Shown here: positions 1 through 7,027 of the stretch, in pieces
Layout: each line of letters starts with the position of its first letter
How positions within the stretch are numbered: position 1 is the first letter of the stretch
Source of the DNA: an uncultured Bacillota bacterium
GTDB lineage: Bacteria > Bacillota > Clostridia > Peptostreptococcales > Anaerovoracaceae
NCBI GenBank assembly: GCA_902465215.1
Contig: CABQMM010000010.1
Span: 1-12,787 of the forward strand
DNA: 12,787 bases
Direction of reading: 5' to 3'
The notes under the pieces: generated by a model
What the model was told of the DNA's origin: nothing
What the model saw: only the letters and a program-made list of their open reading frames with translations
Database searches by the model: none
Program-made: the position numbers and the translations under genes

Positions 1-1
1 C

Positions 2-571
2 GAACTGAACCTCGAAAAGTCCTTCCTTGAATCCCTGCTGAAAGACACAAGCGCGAAACTCGTTGTCAAGACGCCGCTCGGACAGAAGACTTATGAACGC
101 GACGAGCTGCAGAAACTCGTGAACGAAACGACAGGCACAACCGTGAAAGCCGAAATCAACAAAGACAATGTTGACACGGCAGCGGAAGAGCCAACCGAGG
201 AGAACGCAGCTAAAATTGAAAAAGCGAAGTCCATCGTTAAGGATATGAAGCTCGTAGCACGCTCGAGCAAGACAGCGAAGAAAAACATCAAAGCAGTCCT
301 GAAGAGCGACGCGAAGGTTACGGCTTCCATCAAGGAACTGAAAGACCTCGGCTTCACTGTGAAGTACCGCTTCTATCGCTCAACGAAGAAAGCAGCTTCC
401 TATAAGTCCACCGTGACGAAGAAAACTGCAACTTACACGAACACAAGCGGCAAGAAGGGAACGAAATACTTCTATAAAGTTCAGGTTAGAGTTTACGACG
501 AAAATGGTAAGCTCGTTGCGAAGACGGCATTGAAACAGTGCAAGTATGCAAGTCGCACATGGACTAAATGA
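2..571 (+). CDS. C-terminal part of a secreted or cell-surface protein (5' partial)
   Basis: The frame is open from the first complete codon of the window, so the start lies upstream. A GTG at 119 could be read as a start, but the preceding 39 codons continue the same kind of protein. Seen: about 189 residues. Roughly the first 55 contain a 'LVVKTPLGQKTYERDELQKL' stretch that resembles the repeated beta-rich modules of clostridial surface proteins. An acidic Ala/Glu linker follows. The last ~110 residues are very Lys-, Thr- and Ser-rich, with 'YRFYRSTKKAASYKS' and 'GTKYFYKVQVRVYDENGK', the pattern of the Fn3-like domain that often ends Firmicutes surface proteins. There is no LPXTG sorting signal and no membrane tail, so any anchoring must come from the missing N-terminal part. 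Its function is unknown. Surface or secreted location is inferred from the domain type. A strong terminator follows 20 nt after the stop. Confidence 0.7.
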   Translation, partial: ELNLEKSFLESLLKDTSAKLVVKTPLGQKTYERDELQKLVNETTGTTVKAEINKDNVDTAAEEPTEENAAKIEKAKSIVKDMKLVARSSKTAKKNIKAVLKSDAKVTASIKELKDLGFTVKYRFYRSTKKAASYKSTVTKKTATYTNTSGKKGTKYFYKVQVRVYDENGKLVAKTALKQCKYASRTWTK

Positions 572-591
572 AAAACTTGTATGTATAAACA

Positions 592-648
592 CGAAGGCTC
601 ACTGAGAAATCCTCAGCGGGCTTTCGCGTTTTTTGTTGTTTCTTTTTA
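592..648 (+). terminator. Rho-independent terminator after the surface-protein gene
   Basis: Bases 592-606 pair with 612-626 over 15 positions with one A/C mismatch (601/617), around a 5-nt loop (607-611). A long T-rich tract follows from 629. It ends transcription of the surface-protein gene before the next promoter. Confidence 0.88.
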
Positions 649-664
649 AAAAAACAAGTATAAT
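636..664 (+). promoter_or_regulatory. Candidate SigA-type promoter of the AlbA_2 gene
   Basis: A perfect TATAAT lies at 659-664, with a weak TTGTTT -35 box at 636-641 and 17-nt spacing. The -35 region lies inside the T tract of the preceding terminator. The SD AAAGGAG at 695-701 is 8 nt before the ATG at 710, which supports that start. Confidence 0.55.
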
Positions 665-709
665 AATAAGAGCAATAGAAACATTTCCGAAAGCAAAGGA
701 GATTTATCC

Positions 710-2176
710 ATGATTGATATTAATAAAATTTTATCATCAGAAAAGGAAAACGGCTATATCGAAGCGAAAACAGCCGCAGGCGGTCTGCCGCGCAGTCTAT
801 GGGAAACTTACTCAGCGTTTGCGAATACAAACGGAGGGATTATTTTGCTTGGCGTGAAGGAAGAGGAAGGCTCGAAAAAGTTGATGCCGGCAGGTGTGGA
901 AAACCCCGAGAAATTGATTTCGGAAATTTGGAATATTTTGAATAATCCGCAAAAAATAAGCGAAAATATTTTGCTTAATGAGGATATTTATTCGCTGGAT
1001 TATGCCGGACGAACCTTGATTGTCATTGAAGTTCCTCGTGCGGCAAGGCAAAGCCGTCCGGTATACAGTGGGCGGGATATTTTTTCGGGAACCTATCGCC
1101 GAAACGGAGAAGGGGATTACCGCTGCAAGCGCGAAGAGATTCTGGCAATGCTGCGCGATCAAGCAGAAGAAAGCGCCGACGGCAGAATTATAGAAGAACT
1201 TTTGCTTTCCGATTTGAACAGCGAATCGCTGCGCAGCTATCGTATGATGTTTTCCAACCGAAAACCAAATCATATCTGGACAAAACTCAGCGATGAACAA
1301 TTTCTCGTAAAAATAGGTGCGGCGAAGAAAGGGTCAGACGGGGAATTACATCCGACACTTGCCGGACTGATCTTTTTCGGAGATTTTGTTAGCATAATGA
1401 ACGAACTGCCGAATTATTTTTTGGATTACAGAGAAAAGCTGGCAATGGATACTCGCTGGTCTGATCGCGTGTGCTGCAGTGACGGAGACTGGAGCGGCAA
1501 TATTTTTGACTTCTTTTTTAAAATCATAGGCAAACTGACAGCAGATGTGAAAAAACCGTTTAAGCTGGATGAAAATATGCTTCGCGTTGATGATACGCAG
1601 GTGCATGCTGCAATCAGAGAAGCACTTGCAAACGCATTGATTCATGCGGATTATTATGGGCGTCAGGGCATTGTAGTCGATAAAGATTTTAAAAGGATTA
1701 CCATATCAAATCCCGGCACATTCCGAATCAGCATTGATGATGCCATTGCAGGCGGAATCAGTGACGCGCGAAATACAAGAATTTTTAATATATTTTCACT
1801 GATTAATGTGGGAGAGCGTTCCGGATGTGGACTATGCGATATTTACAGTACTTGGGAAGAAAACGGATTTATTCGACCTCGCATTGATGAACTCTCGGAG
1901 CCGTCACGGGTGGTTTTGACATTAGAAGTTGAATCTATGTCAAATGAAGCAAGAAATGAAGCAAGAAATGAAGCAAGAAACGGAGTTTTAACGGTAAGAG
2001 AATCAGAAATTCTTTACCTGATTGAAGATAGTCCATCCATTTCTGCGGCGGCTCTAAGTGAAGAACTGGAAACTTCAAGGTCAACCATTGACAGAACAAT
2101 AAAGGGCTTGAAAGAAAAAGGCTATCTTATACATGAAGGATCAACGAAAAAAGGAAGATGGAAAATACTGAAATGA
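710..2176 (+). CDS. AlbA_2 / HATPase_c_4 / winged-helix ATP-binding regulator (COG2865-like)
   Basis: This 488-residue protein has the order typical of bacterial Schlafen AlbA_2 proteins annotated as ATP-binding transcriptional regulators. The N-terminal AlbA_2 domain spans about residues 12-140, with the signature 'FANTNGGIILLGV' at about 37-49. A GHKL-type HATPase_c_4 region spans about 300-400, with 'REALANALIHADY' at 303-315, 'NPG' at 334 and a Gly-rich 'GERSGCGL' at 368-375. The C-terminal winged helix spans about 427-488, with 'ISAAALSEELETSRSTIDRT' as the HTH. Between the last two domains lies a linker of three perfect NEAR tetrapeptides (412-423), encoded by an exact 12-nt DNA repeat. 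The gene has its own promoter and a good SD, stands alone, and has no conventional terminator before the clpB operator. The family is often called transcriptional regulators, and a few members sit in defence islands, but no defence partner is seen here. Its target is unknown. Confidence 0.85.
   Translation: MIDINKILSSEKENGYIEAKTAAGGLPRSLWETYSAFANTNGGIILLGVKEEEGSKKLMPAGVENPEKLISEIWNILNNPQKISENILLNEDIYSLDYAGRTLIVIEVPRAARQSRPVYSGRDIFSGTYRRNGEGDYRCKREEILAMLRDQAEESADGRIIEELLLSDLNSESLRSYRMMFSNRKPNHIWTKLSDEQFLVKIGAAKKGSDGELHPTLAGLIFFGDFVSIMNELPNYFLDYREKLAMDTRWSDRVCCSDGDWSGNIFDFFFKIIGKLTADVKKPFKLDENMLRVDDTQVHAAIREALANALIHADYYGRQGIVVDKDFKRITISNPGTFRISIDDAIAGGISDARNTRIFNIFSLINVGERSGCGLCDIYSTWEENGFIRPRIDELSEPSRVVLTLEVESMSNEARNEARNEARNGVLTVRESEILYLIEDSPSISAAALSEELETSRSTIDRTIKGLKEKGYLIHEGSTKKGRWKILK
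1942..1980 (+). repeat. 12-nt in-frame tandem repeat (NEAR tetrapeptides)
   Basis: The unit AAATGAAGCAAG occurs exactly three times at 1942-1953, 1954-1965 and 1966-1977, followed by a partial AAA. In the gene's frame it encodes Asn-Glu-Ala-Arg three times (residues 412-423) plus one further Asn. Because the unit is a multiple of three, gain or loss of copies by slippage would change linker length without shifting frame. Confidence 0.97.
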
Positions 2177-2185
2177 AGCAAGAAA
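2171..2185 (+). repeat. Displaced fourth copy of the 12-nt repeat across the stop codon
   Basis: A complete AAATGAAGCAAG followed by AAA, a 15-nt exact match to the array at 1942-1980, lies at 2171-2185. It spans the last Lys codon and the TGA stop (2174-2176). It is in a different codon phase from the array, so it does not encode NEAR in the gene's frame. Confidence 0.9.
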
Positions 2186-2207
2186 GCTGCCACATTAACA
2201 GATTTTG

Positions 2208-2234
2208 TTAGCACTCTATCAAAAAGAGTGCTAA
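2208..2234 (+). promoter_or_regulatory. Perfect CIRCE operator (HrcA binding site)
   Basis: TTAGCACTC at 2208-2216, nine spacer bases at 2217-2225, then GAGTGCTAA at 2226-2234. This matches the CIRCE consensus in all 18 arm positions and has the canonical 9-nt spacer. CIRCE is the operator of the heat-shock repressor HrcA, so clpB should be derepressed by heat or protein-folding stress. I saw no CtsR-type direct repeat here. Confidence 0.97.
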
Positions 2235-2241
2235 ATTTTTC

Positions 2242-2270
2242 TTTACTTTGCGTTTGAAAGGGTGTACAAT
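2242..2270 (+). promoter_or_regulatory. Candidate clpB promoter just downstream of CIRCE
   Basis: TTTACT at 2242-2247, a 17-nt spacer and TACAAT at 2265-2270 make a plausible SigA promoter immediately 3' of CIRCE. The alternative is TTAACA at 2195-2200 with TATCAA at 2217-2222 (16-nt spacer). That would place the -10 inside the operator and fit classical HrcA blocking of the start site. The sequence does not decide between them. Confidence 0.5.
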
Positions 2271-2315
2271 GGGTATATACAAAGTCGTGAGGGCATAATA
2301 AAGGTGTCCGAACAG

Positions 2316-2366
2316 ATGAAAATGGAAAAAATGTTTATGTTTGATGGAATAGGGGTGATGATATGA
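2316..2366 (+). CDS. Possible 16-codon leader ORF overlapping the clpB start
   Basis: An ATG at 2316 opens a reading frame for [16 protein letters not shown] that stops at TGA 2364-2366. The stop overlaps the clpB ATG (2363-2365) as ATGA, the usual geometry of translational coupling. An AAGGTG at 2301-2306 lies 9 nt before the ATG and could be its SD. clpB also has its own SD (AGGGGTG at 2351-2357), so coupling is not required. A short Met/Phe-rich peptide could arise by chance in this leader. No known peptide is recognised. Confidence 0.3.
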   Translation: MKMEKMFMFDGIGVMI

Positions 2367-4957
2367 ACATTGAAAAATATACACAGAATGCACAGCAGGC
2401 GGTTATGGACTGCCAAAACATAGCGATTTCCGAGGGACATCAGATGCTCGACGGAGAACACCTTCATATGGCACTTTTGATGCAGAAGGACGGTCTGATT
2501 CCGAAGCTTTTGAAGTACCTGAATGTGGATCCGACCGCTGTGATTGCGGATGTGGAGGAACAGCTTGAAAAGCTCCCGAAGGTTTCAGGAGCCGCAGACA
2601 ATATGTATTCTTCCAGAAGACTTTCGCAGATTTTGATGAGAGCGGAGAAGGTCGCAGAAGAGTTCAAGGACGAATATGTCAGCGTTGAACACCTGTATAT
2701 TGCATTGCTTGAGGAAAAGGGAACGCCGAGCGCAAAGATTTTTGCAAAATACGGCATTACAAAGAATAAATTCTTAGAGGCGCTTTCCAAAGTAAGGGGA
2801 AATCAGAGAGTAACCAGCCAGAATCCGGAGGATAATTACGATGCGCTGAATAAATACGGCCGTGACCTTGTGGAAATGGCAAGGGAAGGCAAGCTCGACC
2901 CGGTAATCGGAAGAGATGCCGAAATCAGACATGCGATTCAGATTCTTTCCAGAAGAACGAAGAACAACCCTGTGCTGATCGGTGAGCCGGGCGTCGGCAA
3001 AACCGCGGTTGTAGAAGGTCTCGCGCAGCGTATTTTGAACGGCGATGTGCCGGAAGGCCTGAAGGACAAGACCATTTTCGCACTGGACATGGGCGCGCTG
3101 ATTGCGGGTGCTAAGTTCAGGGGCGAATTTGAGGAAAGACTGAAAGCAGTCTTAAACGAAGTTGAAAAATCCGAGGGCAGAATCATTCTGTTCATCGATG
3201 AAATTCATAATATCGTGGGCGCAGGCAGAACCGAAGGCTCGATGGATGCGGGCAACCTCCTGAAGCCGAAACTGGCAAGAGGCGAGCTTCACTGCATCGG
3301 TGCTACGACCTTGGATGAATATCGTAAATACATCGAAAAAGACGCCGCACTCGAAAGAAGATTCCAGAAGGTGCTGGTCGATCAGCCGTCGGTGGAAGAT
3401 ACGATTTCCATCCTCAGAGGCCTGAAAGAGCGTTTTGAAATCCATCACGGCGTCAGAATTACGGACGGTGCTTTGATTGCATGTGCAACGCTTTCCGACC
3501 GTTATATCAGCGACAGATTCCTGCCGGATAAGGCCATCGACCTGATGGACGAAGCGGCTGCAAGAATCAGAACCGAAATCGACAGCATGCCGTCGGAACT
3601 GGACGAAATATCCAGAAAGATTATGCAGCTTGAGATTGAAAAACAGGCACTCGGCAAGGAAACCGACAAAGCTTCCGCAGCAAGACTTGCAACCCTTGAA
3701 AAAGAACTGGCAGCCCTCAAAGAAGAGGATGCTTCCATGAGAGCACAGTGGGAAAACGAAAAGAAAGCGATTTCCGAAGTCAAGGGAACCAAGCAGCAGA
3801 TTGAAGAAGTCAAACGCCAGATGGAAGAGGCGGAGAGAAACTACGACCTCGAAAAACTGGCACAGCTCAAATACGGAACGCTTCCGGAACTTGAAAAGAA
3901 GCTGGAAGAAGAAAAGCAGAAGGCAGAAAATGTAGACGGCGGCGAAGCAAGACTTTTGAAAGAAGAAGTAAACGAAGAAGAAATCGCAGAGGTTATTTCT
4001 TCGTGGACGGGCATTCCGGTAAGCAAGCTTGTGGAGACCGAAAGAGAAAAGCTTCTCAAGCTTCCTGAAATTCTTCATCAGAGAGTTATCGGACAGGACG
4101 AAGCTGTTACGGCGGTTTCGGAGGCAATCCTCAGAGCAAGAGCAGGCCTCAAAGATGAAAACAGACCGATCGGTTCGTTCATTTTCCTCGGACCTACAGG
4201 CGTCGGCAAAACCGAGCTCGCAAAGGCACTTTCCGAGTCCTTGTTCGACACCGAAAGAAATATGATCCGTATCGATATGTCCGAGTACATGGAAAAGCAC
4301 TCCGTCTCCAGACTGGTAGGAGCGCCTCCGGGATATGTCGGATATGACGAAGGCGGACAGCTTACCGAAGCGGTAAGAAGAAAACCTTACAGTGTTGTTT
4401 TGTTCGACGAAATCGAAAAAGCACATCCGGATGTATTCAACATCCTGCTTCAGCTGCTCGACGACGGCCGTTTGACCGACAACCAGGGCAGAACCGTTGA
4501 CTTTAAGAACACGATTATCATTATGACTTCCAACATCGGAAGCAGCGAGCTGATTGAGAATATGAATCAGGAAGGTAATATTCCGGAAGAAGTCAAGGAA
4601 AGAGTAACCGGTGAGCTGAAGAATTACTTCAGACCGGAGTTCTTAAACCGTGTGGATGACATTATCGTATTCAGCGCCCTTACATTGGAGCAGGTTAAGA
4701 AGATTATCGACCTTGCTTTCAAGGCGATTGCAAACAGACTTGCAGACAGAGACATGACGCTTACGATGACGGATGCCGCGAAGGAGCTCATCGCGAAAGA
4801 ATCCTACGATCCGCAGTACGGCGCAAGACCGATTAAGCGTTATCTGCAGAAGCATGTGGAAAACGAACTTGCTTCAATGATTATCCGCGGCGATCTTGTT
4901 GACGGCGGCAGCGTAACGATTGACAGCGACGGCGAAACCTTGCTTTTTAACGCATAA
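2363..4957 (+). CDS. clpB: ATP-dependent disaggregase ClpB
   Basis: This 864-residue AAA+ chaperone forms a cytoplasmic hexamer that threads aggregated proteins through its pore and works with DnaK/DnaJ/GrpE. The N domain (about 1-145) begins with the family-typical '[14 protein letters not shown]'. The first AAA+ module has Walker A GEPGVGKT at 207-214 and a Walker B ending in Asp279-Glu280. A long coiled-coil M domain (about 410-530), rich in Glu, Lys and Leu, separates ClpB from ClpC/ClpA. The second AAA+ module has Walker A GPTGVGKT at 610-617 and Walker B '[14 protein letters not shown]' with Asp682-Glu683. Length is normal for ClpB and all nucleotide-binding motifs are intact. The start is supported by AGGGGTG 5 nt upstream. 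The gene is transcribed alone, between a perfect CIRCE operator and a strong terminator, so control by HrcA is expected. Confidence 0.97.
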   Translation: MNIEKYTQNAQQAVMDCQNIAISEGHQMLDGEHLHMALLMQKDGLIPKLLKYLNVDPTAVIADVEEQLEKLPKVSGAADNMYSSRRLSQILMRAEKVAEEFKDEYVSVEHLYIALLEEKGTPSAKIFAKYGITKNKFLEALSKVRGNQRVTSQNPEDNYDALNKYGRDLVEMAREGKLDPVIGRDAEIRHAIQILSRRTKNNPVLIGEPGVGKTAVVEGLAQRILNGDVPEGLKDKTIFALDMGALIAGAKFRGEFEERLKAVLNEVEKSEGRIILFIDEIHNIVGAGRTEGSMDAGNLLKPKLARGELHCIGATTLDEYRKYIEKDAALERRFQKVLVDQPSVEDTISILRGLKERFEIHHGVRITDGALIACATLSDRYISDRFLPDKAIDLMDEAAARIRTEIDSMPSELDEISRKIMQLEIEKQALGKETDKASAARLATLEKELAALKEEDASMRAQWENEKKAISEVKGTKQQIEEVKRQMEEAERNYDLEKLAQLKYGTLPELEKKLEEEKQKAENVDGGEARLLKEEVNEEEIAEVISSWTGIPVSKLVETEREKLLKLPEILHQRVIGQDEAVTAVSEAILRARAGLKDENRPIGSFIFLGPTGVGKTELAKALSESLFDTERNMIRIDMSEYMEKHSVSRLVGAPPGYVGYDEGGQLTEAVRRKPYSVVLFDEIEKAHPDVFNILLQLLDDGRLTDNQGRTVDFKNTIIIMTSNIGSSELIENMNQEGNIPEEVKERVTGELKNYFRPEFLNRVDDIIVFSALTLEQVKKIIDLAFKAIANRLADRDMTLTMTDAAKELIAKESYDPQYGARPIKRYLQKHVENELASMIIRGDLVDGGSVTIDSDGETLLFNA

Positions 4958-4963
4958 TATGAT

Positions 4964-5002
4964 AAAATACCTTTCTATGGGTTAATAGAAAGGTATTTTT
5001 TT
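4964..5002 (+). terminator. Rho-independent terminator of clpB
   Basis: Bases 4964-4978 pair perfectly with 4985-4999 (15 bp, including an A-run/T-run base) around the loop GGGTTA, followed by more T residues to 5002. It begins 7 nt after the clpB stop. The A-run on the 5' side means it could also work on the minus strand, though no minus-strand gene needs it. Confidence 0.92.
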
Positions 5003-5021
5003 GCATAAAATGCGAGGAAGA

Positions 5022-5045
5022 ATCTTTTTTATGCATAAAAAAGAT
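5022..5045. promoter_or_regulatory. Perfect 24-nt palindrome upstream of mntP
   Basis: Left arm ATCTTTTTTATG (5022-5033) is the exact reverse complement of right arm CATAAAAAAGAT (5034-5045), with no central spacer. It lies 35 nt before the mntP ATG, in the short region where a promoter or operator is expected. TGCATAAAA occurs twice as a direct repeat, at 5002-5010 and 5032-5040. It may be an operator of an unidentified dimeric regulator or a hairpin (10 bp, 4-nt loop). I do not recognise a known MntR or Fur box. Confidence 0.6.
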
Positions 5046-5064
5046 GCCGCAGGTGGCAGCGGCA
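5045..5064 (+). promoter_or_regulatory. GC-rich leader hairpin before mntP
   Basis: TGCCGC (5045-5050) pairs with GCGGCA (5059-5064) around the loop AGGTGGCA. The SD GGAG at 5069-5072 lies just after it, 8 nt before the mntP ATG. The alternative pairing TGCC/GGCA (5045-5048 with 5055-5058) is mutually exclusive with it. The stem core GCCGC/GCGGC recurs in the tgt leader. Confidence 0.45.
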
Positions 5065-5080
5065 GAACGGAGATTACAAC

Positions 5081-5659
5081 ATGAGTTTTTTTGAGATTTT
5101 TATGATCGGCGTGGGGCTGTCGATGGACGCTTTTGCTGTGTCAATTTGCAAAGGCCTAAACATGCGGAAGCTCGACAAGCTGCAGACCTTAGTGATTGCG
5201 CTCTTTTTCGGAGGATTTCAGGCACTGATGCCGTTTGTGGGATGGCTGCTTGGGAAACAGTTTGAGGCGTACATCACAAACTTTGACCATTGGATTGCGT
5301 TCGTGCTTCTTGCGTTTATAGGGGGCAAGATGATTTGGGATGTTTTTAGGGGCGATGACAAGGACAAATCCTGCTGCGAAGAAGGATCGGGGCTGGATAT
5401 CAAAGAACTGTTCGTGCTTGCGATTGCAACGAGCATCGACGCTCTGGCAGTCGGAATCTCTTTCGCATTCCTGCAGGTAAACATAGGCTCCGCAATTACG
5501 CTGATAGGCTGCACGACTTTCGTGATTTCGGCGGCAGGCGTTTTCGTCGGACATAAATTCGGAGCAAAATACGAAGATAAAGCAACCGTTGTAGGCGGTG
5601 TGATTCTCATTTTGATCGGACTTAAGATTTTGCTGGAACATTTGGGAATTTTGGGGTAA
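5081..5659 (+). CDS. mntP: Putative manganese efflux pump MntP
   Basis: This 192-residue integral membrane protein has about six hydrophobic segments and the family's internal duplication. The first half carries 'GVGLSMDAFAVSICKGL' (residues 11-27) and the second half 'AIATSIDALAVGISFAFL' (from about residue 114). Each places an Asp in a membrane helix, as known for MntP, which exports Mn2+ to prevent toxicity. A cytoplasmic-looking loop near residues 85-105 is charged and contains a Cys pair ('DKDKSCCEEGSG'). Length is normal. The start follows a GGAG SD at 8 nt. nth follows after 4 nt and is probably cotranscribed. The leader has a perfect palindrome and a small hairpin but nothing I recognise as the yybP-ykoY Mn riboswitch that controls mntP in many bacteria, so regulation remains unclear. 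Confidence 0.92.
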   Translation: MSFFEIFMIGVGLSMDAFAVSICKGLNMRKLDKLQTLVIALFFGGFQALMPFVGWLLGKQFEAYITNFDHWIAFVLLAFIGGKMIWDVFRGDDKDKSCCEEGSGLDIKELFVLAIATSIDALAVGISFAFLQVNIGSAITLIGCTTFVISAAGVFVGHKFGAKYEDKATVVGGVILILIGLKILLEHLGILG

Positions 5660-5663
5660 CAAA

Positions 5664-6305
5664 ATGGTTAAACAGAAAGATATTTCAGAAATTTTAGATA
5701 TTTTGGAGCAAAGCTATCCGGATGCGGAATGTGCGCTGCATCATAAGAATGTATTTCAGCTCATTGTGGCGGTGGCTTTGTCGGCTCAAACAACAGATAA
5801 GTCCGTGAATCAGGTAACACCTGCGCTTTTCGAGCGTTATCCGGACGCAGAAGCTCTTGCGGAGGCTGATGTTGAAGAAGTCTCCGAATACATAAAAAGA
5901 ATCGGCATGTACCGTACGAAGGCGAAAAATATTGTTGCGATGGCGCAAAAGCTATGCACGGATTTCGACGGGCAGGTGCCGGATAATTATGATGACTTAA
6001 TCAGTTTGCCGGGAGTTGGCAGAAAGACGGCGAATGTGGTTCTGTCGGTTGGATTCGGACAGCAGAGAATTGCAGTAGATACGCATGTTTTTCGTGTAGC
6101 AAACCGCATCGGACTGGTTCATGAAAAGGATGTGCTGAAAACGGAACTTGCTTTGATGGACAGGATTCCGGAGGAACGCTGGAGCCGCACGCATCACAGC
6201 TTGATTTTTCACGGCAGACAGTGCTGCGATGCAAGAAAACCGAAATGTGACAGCTGTCCGATTGTTTCATACTGCGAGTATGTCAATCAGGTGGCAAACA
6301 AGTAA
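5664..6305 (+). CDS. nth: Endonuclease III, DNA glycosylase/AP lyase
   Basis: This 213-residue base-excision repair enzyme removes oxidised pyrimidines and cleaves the strand by beta-elimination. The helix-hairpin-helix 'LPGVGRKTANVVL' (115-127) contains catalytic Lys121, and catalytic Asp139 lies in 'AVDTHVFRVANR', corresponding to E. coli Lys120 and Asp138. The C-terminal [4Fe-4S] motif C-x6-C-x2-C-x5-C is complete at Cys188, Cys195, Cys198 and Cys204. The early motif 'VALSAQTTDKSVN' is standard. The start is 4 nt after the mntP stop, with only a weak GGGG SD, so translation may depend on coupling to mntP. The 3' end faces the convergent gntR gene 40 nt away, and I see no clear terminator between them. 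Confidence 0.96.
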   Translation: MVKQKDISEILDILEQSYPDAECALHHKNVFQLIVAVALSAQTTDKSVNQVTPALFERYPDAEALAEADVEEVSEYIKRIGMYRTKAKNIVAMAQKLCTDFDGQVPDNYDDLISLPGVGRKTANVVLSVGFGQQRIAVDTHVFRVANRIGLVHEKDVLKTELALMDRIPEERWSRTHHSLIFHGRQCCDARKPKCDSCPIVSYCEYVNQVANK

Positions 6306-6345
6306 AGAAACTTTTAGGCTTAGTAGAGAGAAGACGGGCAAAAGG

Positions 6346-7005
6346 CTACTTTCGGCGAAGCATGGATTTATAGGCATGAACCTGCGCGGCATCAACACCC
6401 AAATCCGGATTTTTCGTCTGAAAAGCCTCGAAGATGGCGCGATGTTCTTCCAGTACCGTCGGCATGAAGTCGAGGGGATAGCGCACGCCCATATTCGCAT
6501 AACGGATTAAAAAATCATAGCGAAGCAGTGTCTTTTCGAGTTCTTTATTGTGACTGGCATTGTAGATGATAGCGTTGAAGCCATGAATGACGCGCTGGAT
6601 TTTTTCAAGGTCTTCGGTCGCTGCGTAGAACTGCATGAAGGTAAATGCCTCTTCAAGCATAGCAAATTCTTCATCGGTAATGCGTTCAATTGCCCACTTG
6701 ACACACTGCGGGTACAACAGACTCTTCATATAGTAGAAATCATTTACATCTCGCTGCGTAACGCCACTGACGAAAGCGCCGCGGTTGGGAATCAATTCTA
6801 TCAGGCCCAGACTTTGTAAATCCTTTAGAATTTCGCGCACGGGGGTGCGGCTCATCTTATATTTTTCACAGATCTTCTGCTCGACAATCTGTTTTCCGTC
6901 GGGGAGAACTCCGGTCAAAATATCAATCGCAATCGTTTCGCATACTTTTTGGGCGGGGGTTTTGGTATCTTCGTATTCATTATTGATAAAGTCCAGACTT
7001 AACAT
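6346..7005 (-). CDS. GntR-family transcriptional regulator, FadR/FCD subfamily
   Basis: This 219-residue protein has an N-terminal winged helix (about 15-80) with the family signature 'KICEKYKMSRTPVREILKDL' and wing 'GLIELIPNRGAFVS'. An all-helical FCD effector domain spans about 88-215. Candidate metal or ligand residues there include His141, His188 and His210. FCD regulators bind small carboxylates or amino-acid-like ligands. The SD AAAGGA precedes the ATG (plus-strand complement 7003-7005). The only DNA between the start and the upstream tRNA-Thr terminator is about 29 nt, so it probably depends on read-through from the tRNA promoter or on a promoter inside the tRNA gene. It lies beyond the tRNA from two M20 amidohydrolase genes that read the other way and is a reasonable candidate to regulate them (inference). 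It is convergent with nth. Confidence 0.9.
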   Translation of the reverse strand: MLSLDFINNEYEDTKTPAQKVCETIAIDILTGVLPDGKQIVEQKICEKYKMSRTPVREILKDLQSLGLIELIPNRGAFVSGVTQRDVNDFYYMKSLLYPQCVKWAIERITDEEFAMLEEAFTFMQFYAATEDLEKIQRVIHGFNAIIYNASHNKELEKTLLRYDFLIRYANMGVRYPLDFMPTVLEEHRAIFEAFQTKNPDLGVDAAQVHAYKSMLRRK

Positions 7006-7027
7006 GAGCGCGATTCCTTTCTTCGAT

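Noticed and set aside
2269-2298. Nine-codon ORF beginning inside the TACAAT box of the clpB leader
   Set aside because: It has an SD-like GAAAGGGTG upstream, but it would only be transcribed if the upstream promoter reading is right and is too short to support.
3152-4426. Long minus-strand ORF (424 codons) opposite clpB
   Set aside because: It lies wholly inside clpB, is Phe/Cys/Ser-rich in the way of antisense frames, has no recognisable domain or SD, and clpB is an unmistakable intact gene.
4958-5080. yybP-ykoY manganese riboswitch expected before mntP
   Set aside because: The region is largely filled by the clpB terminator, a palindrome and a short hairpin, and I cannot identify the conserved riboswitch core.
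6306-6345. Shared bidirectional terminator between convergent nth and gntR
   Set aside because: I found only short imperfect pairings and no T-tract hairpin on either strand.
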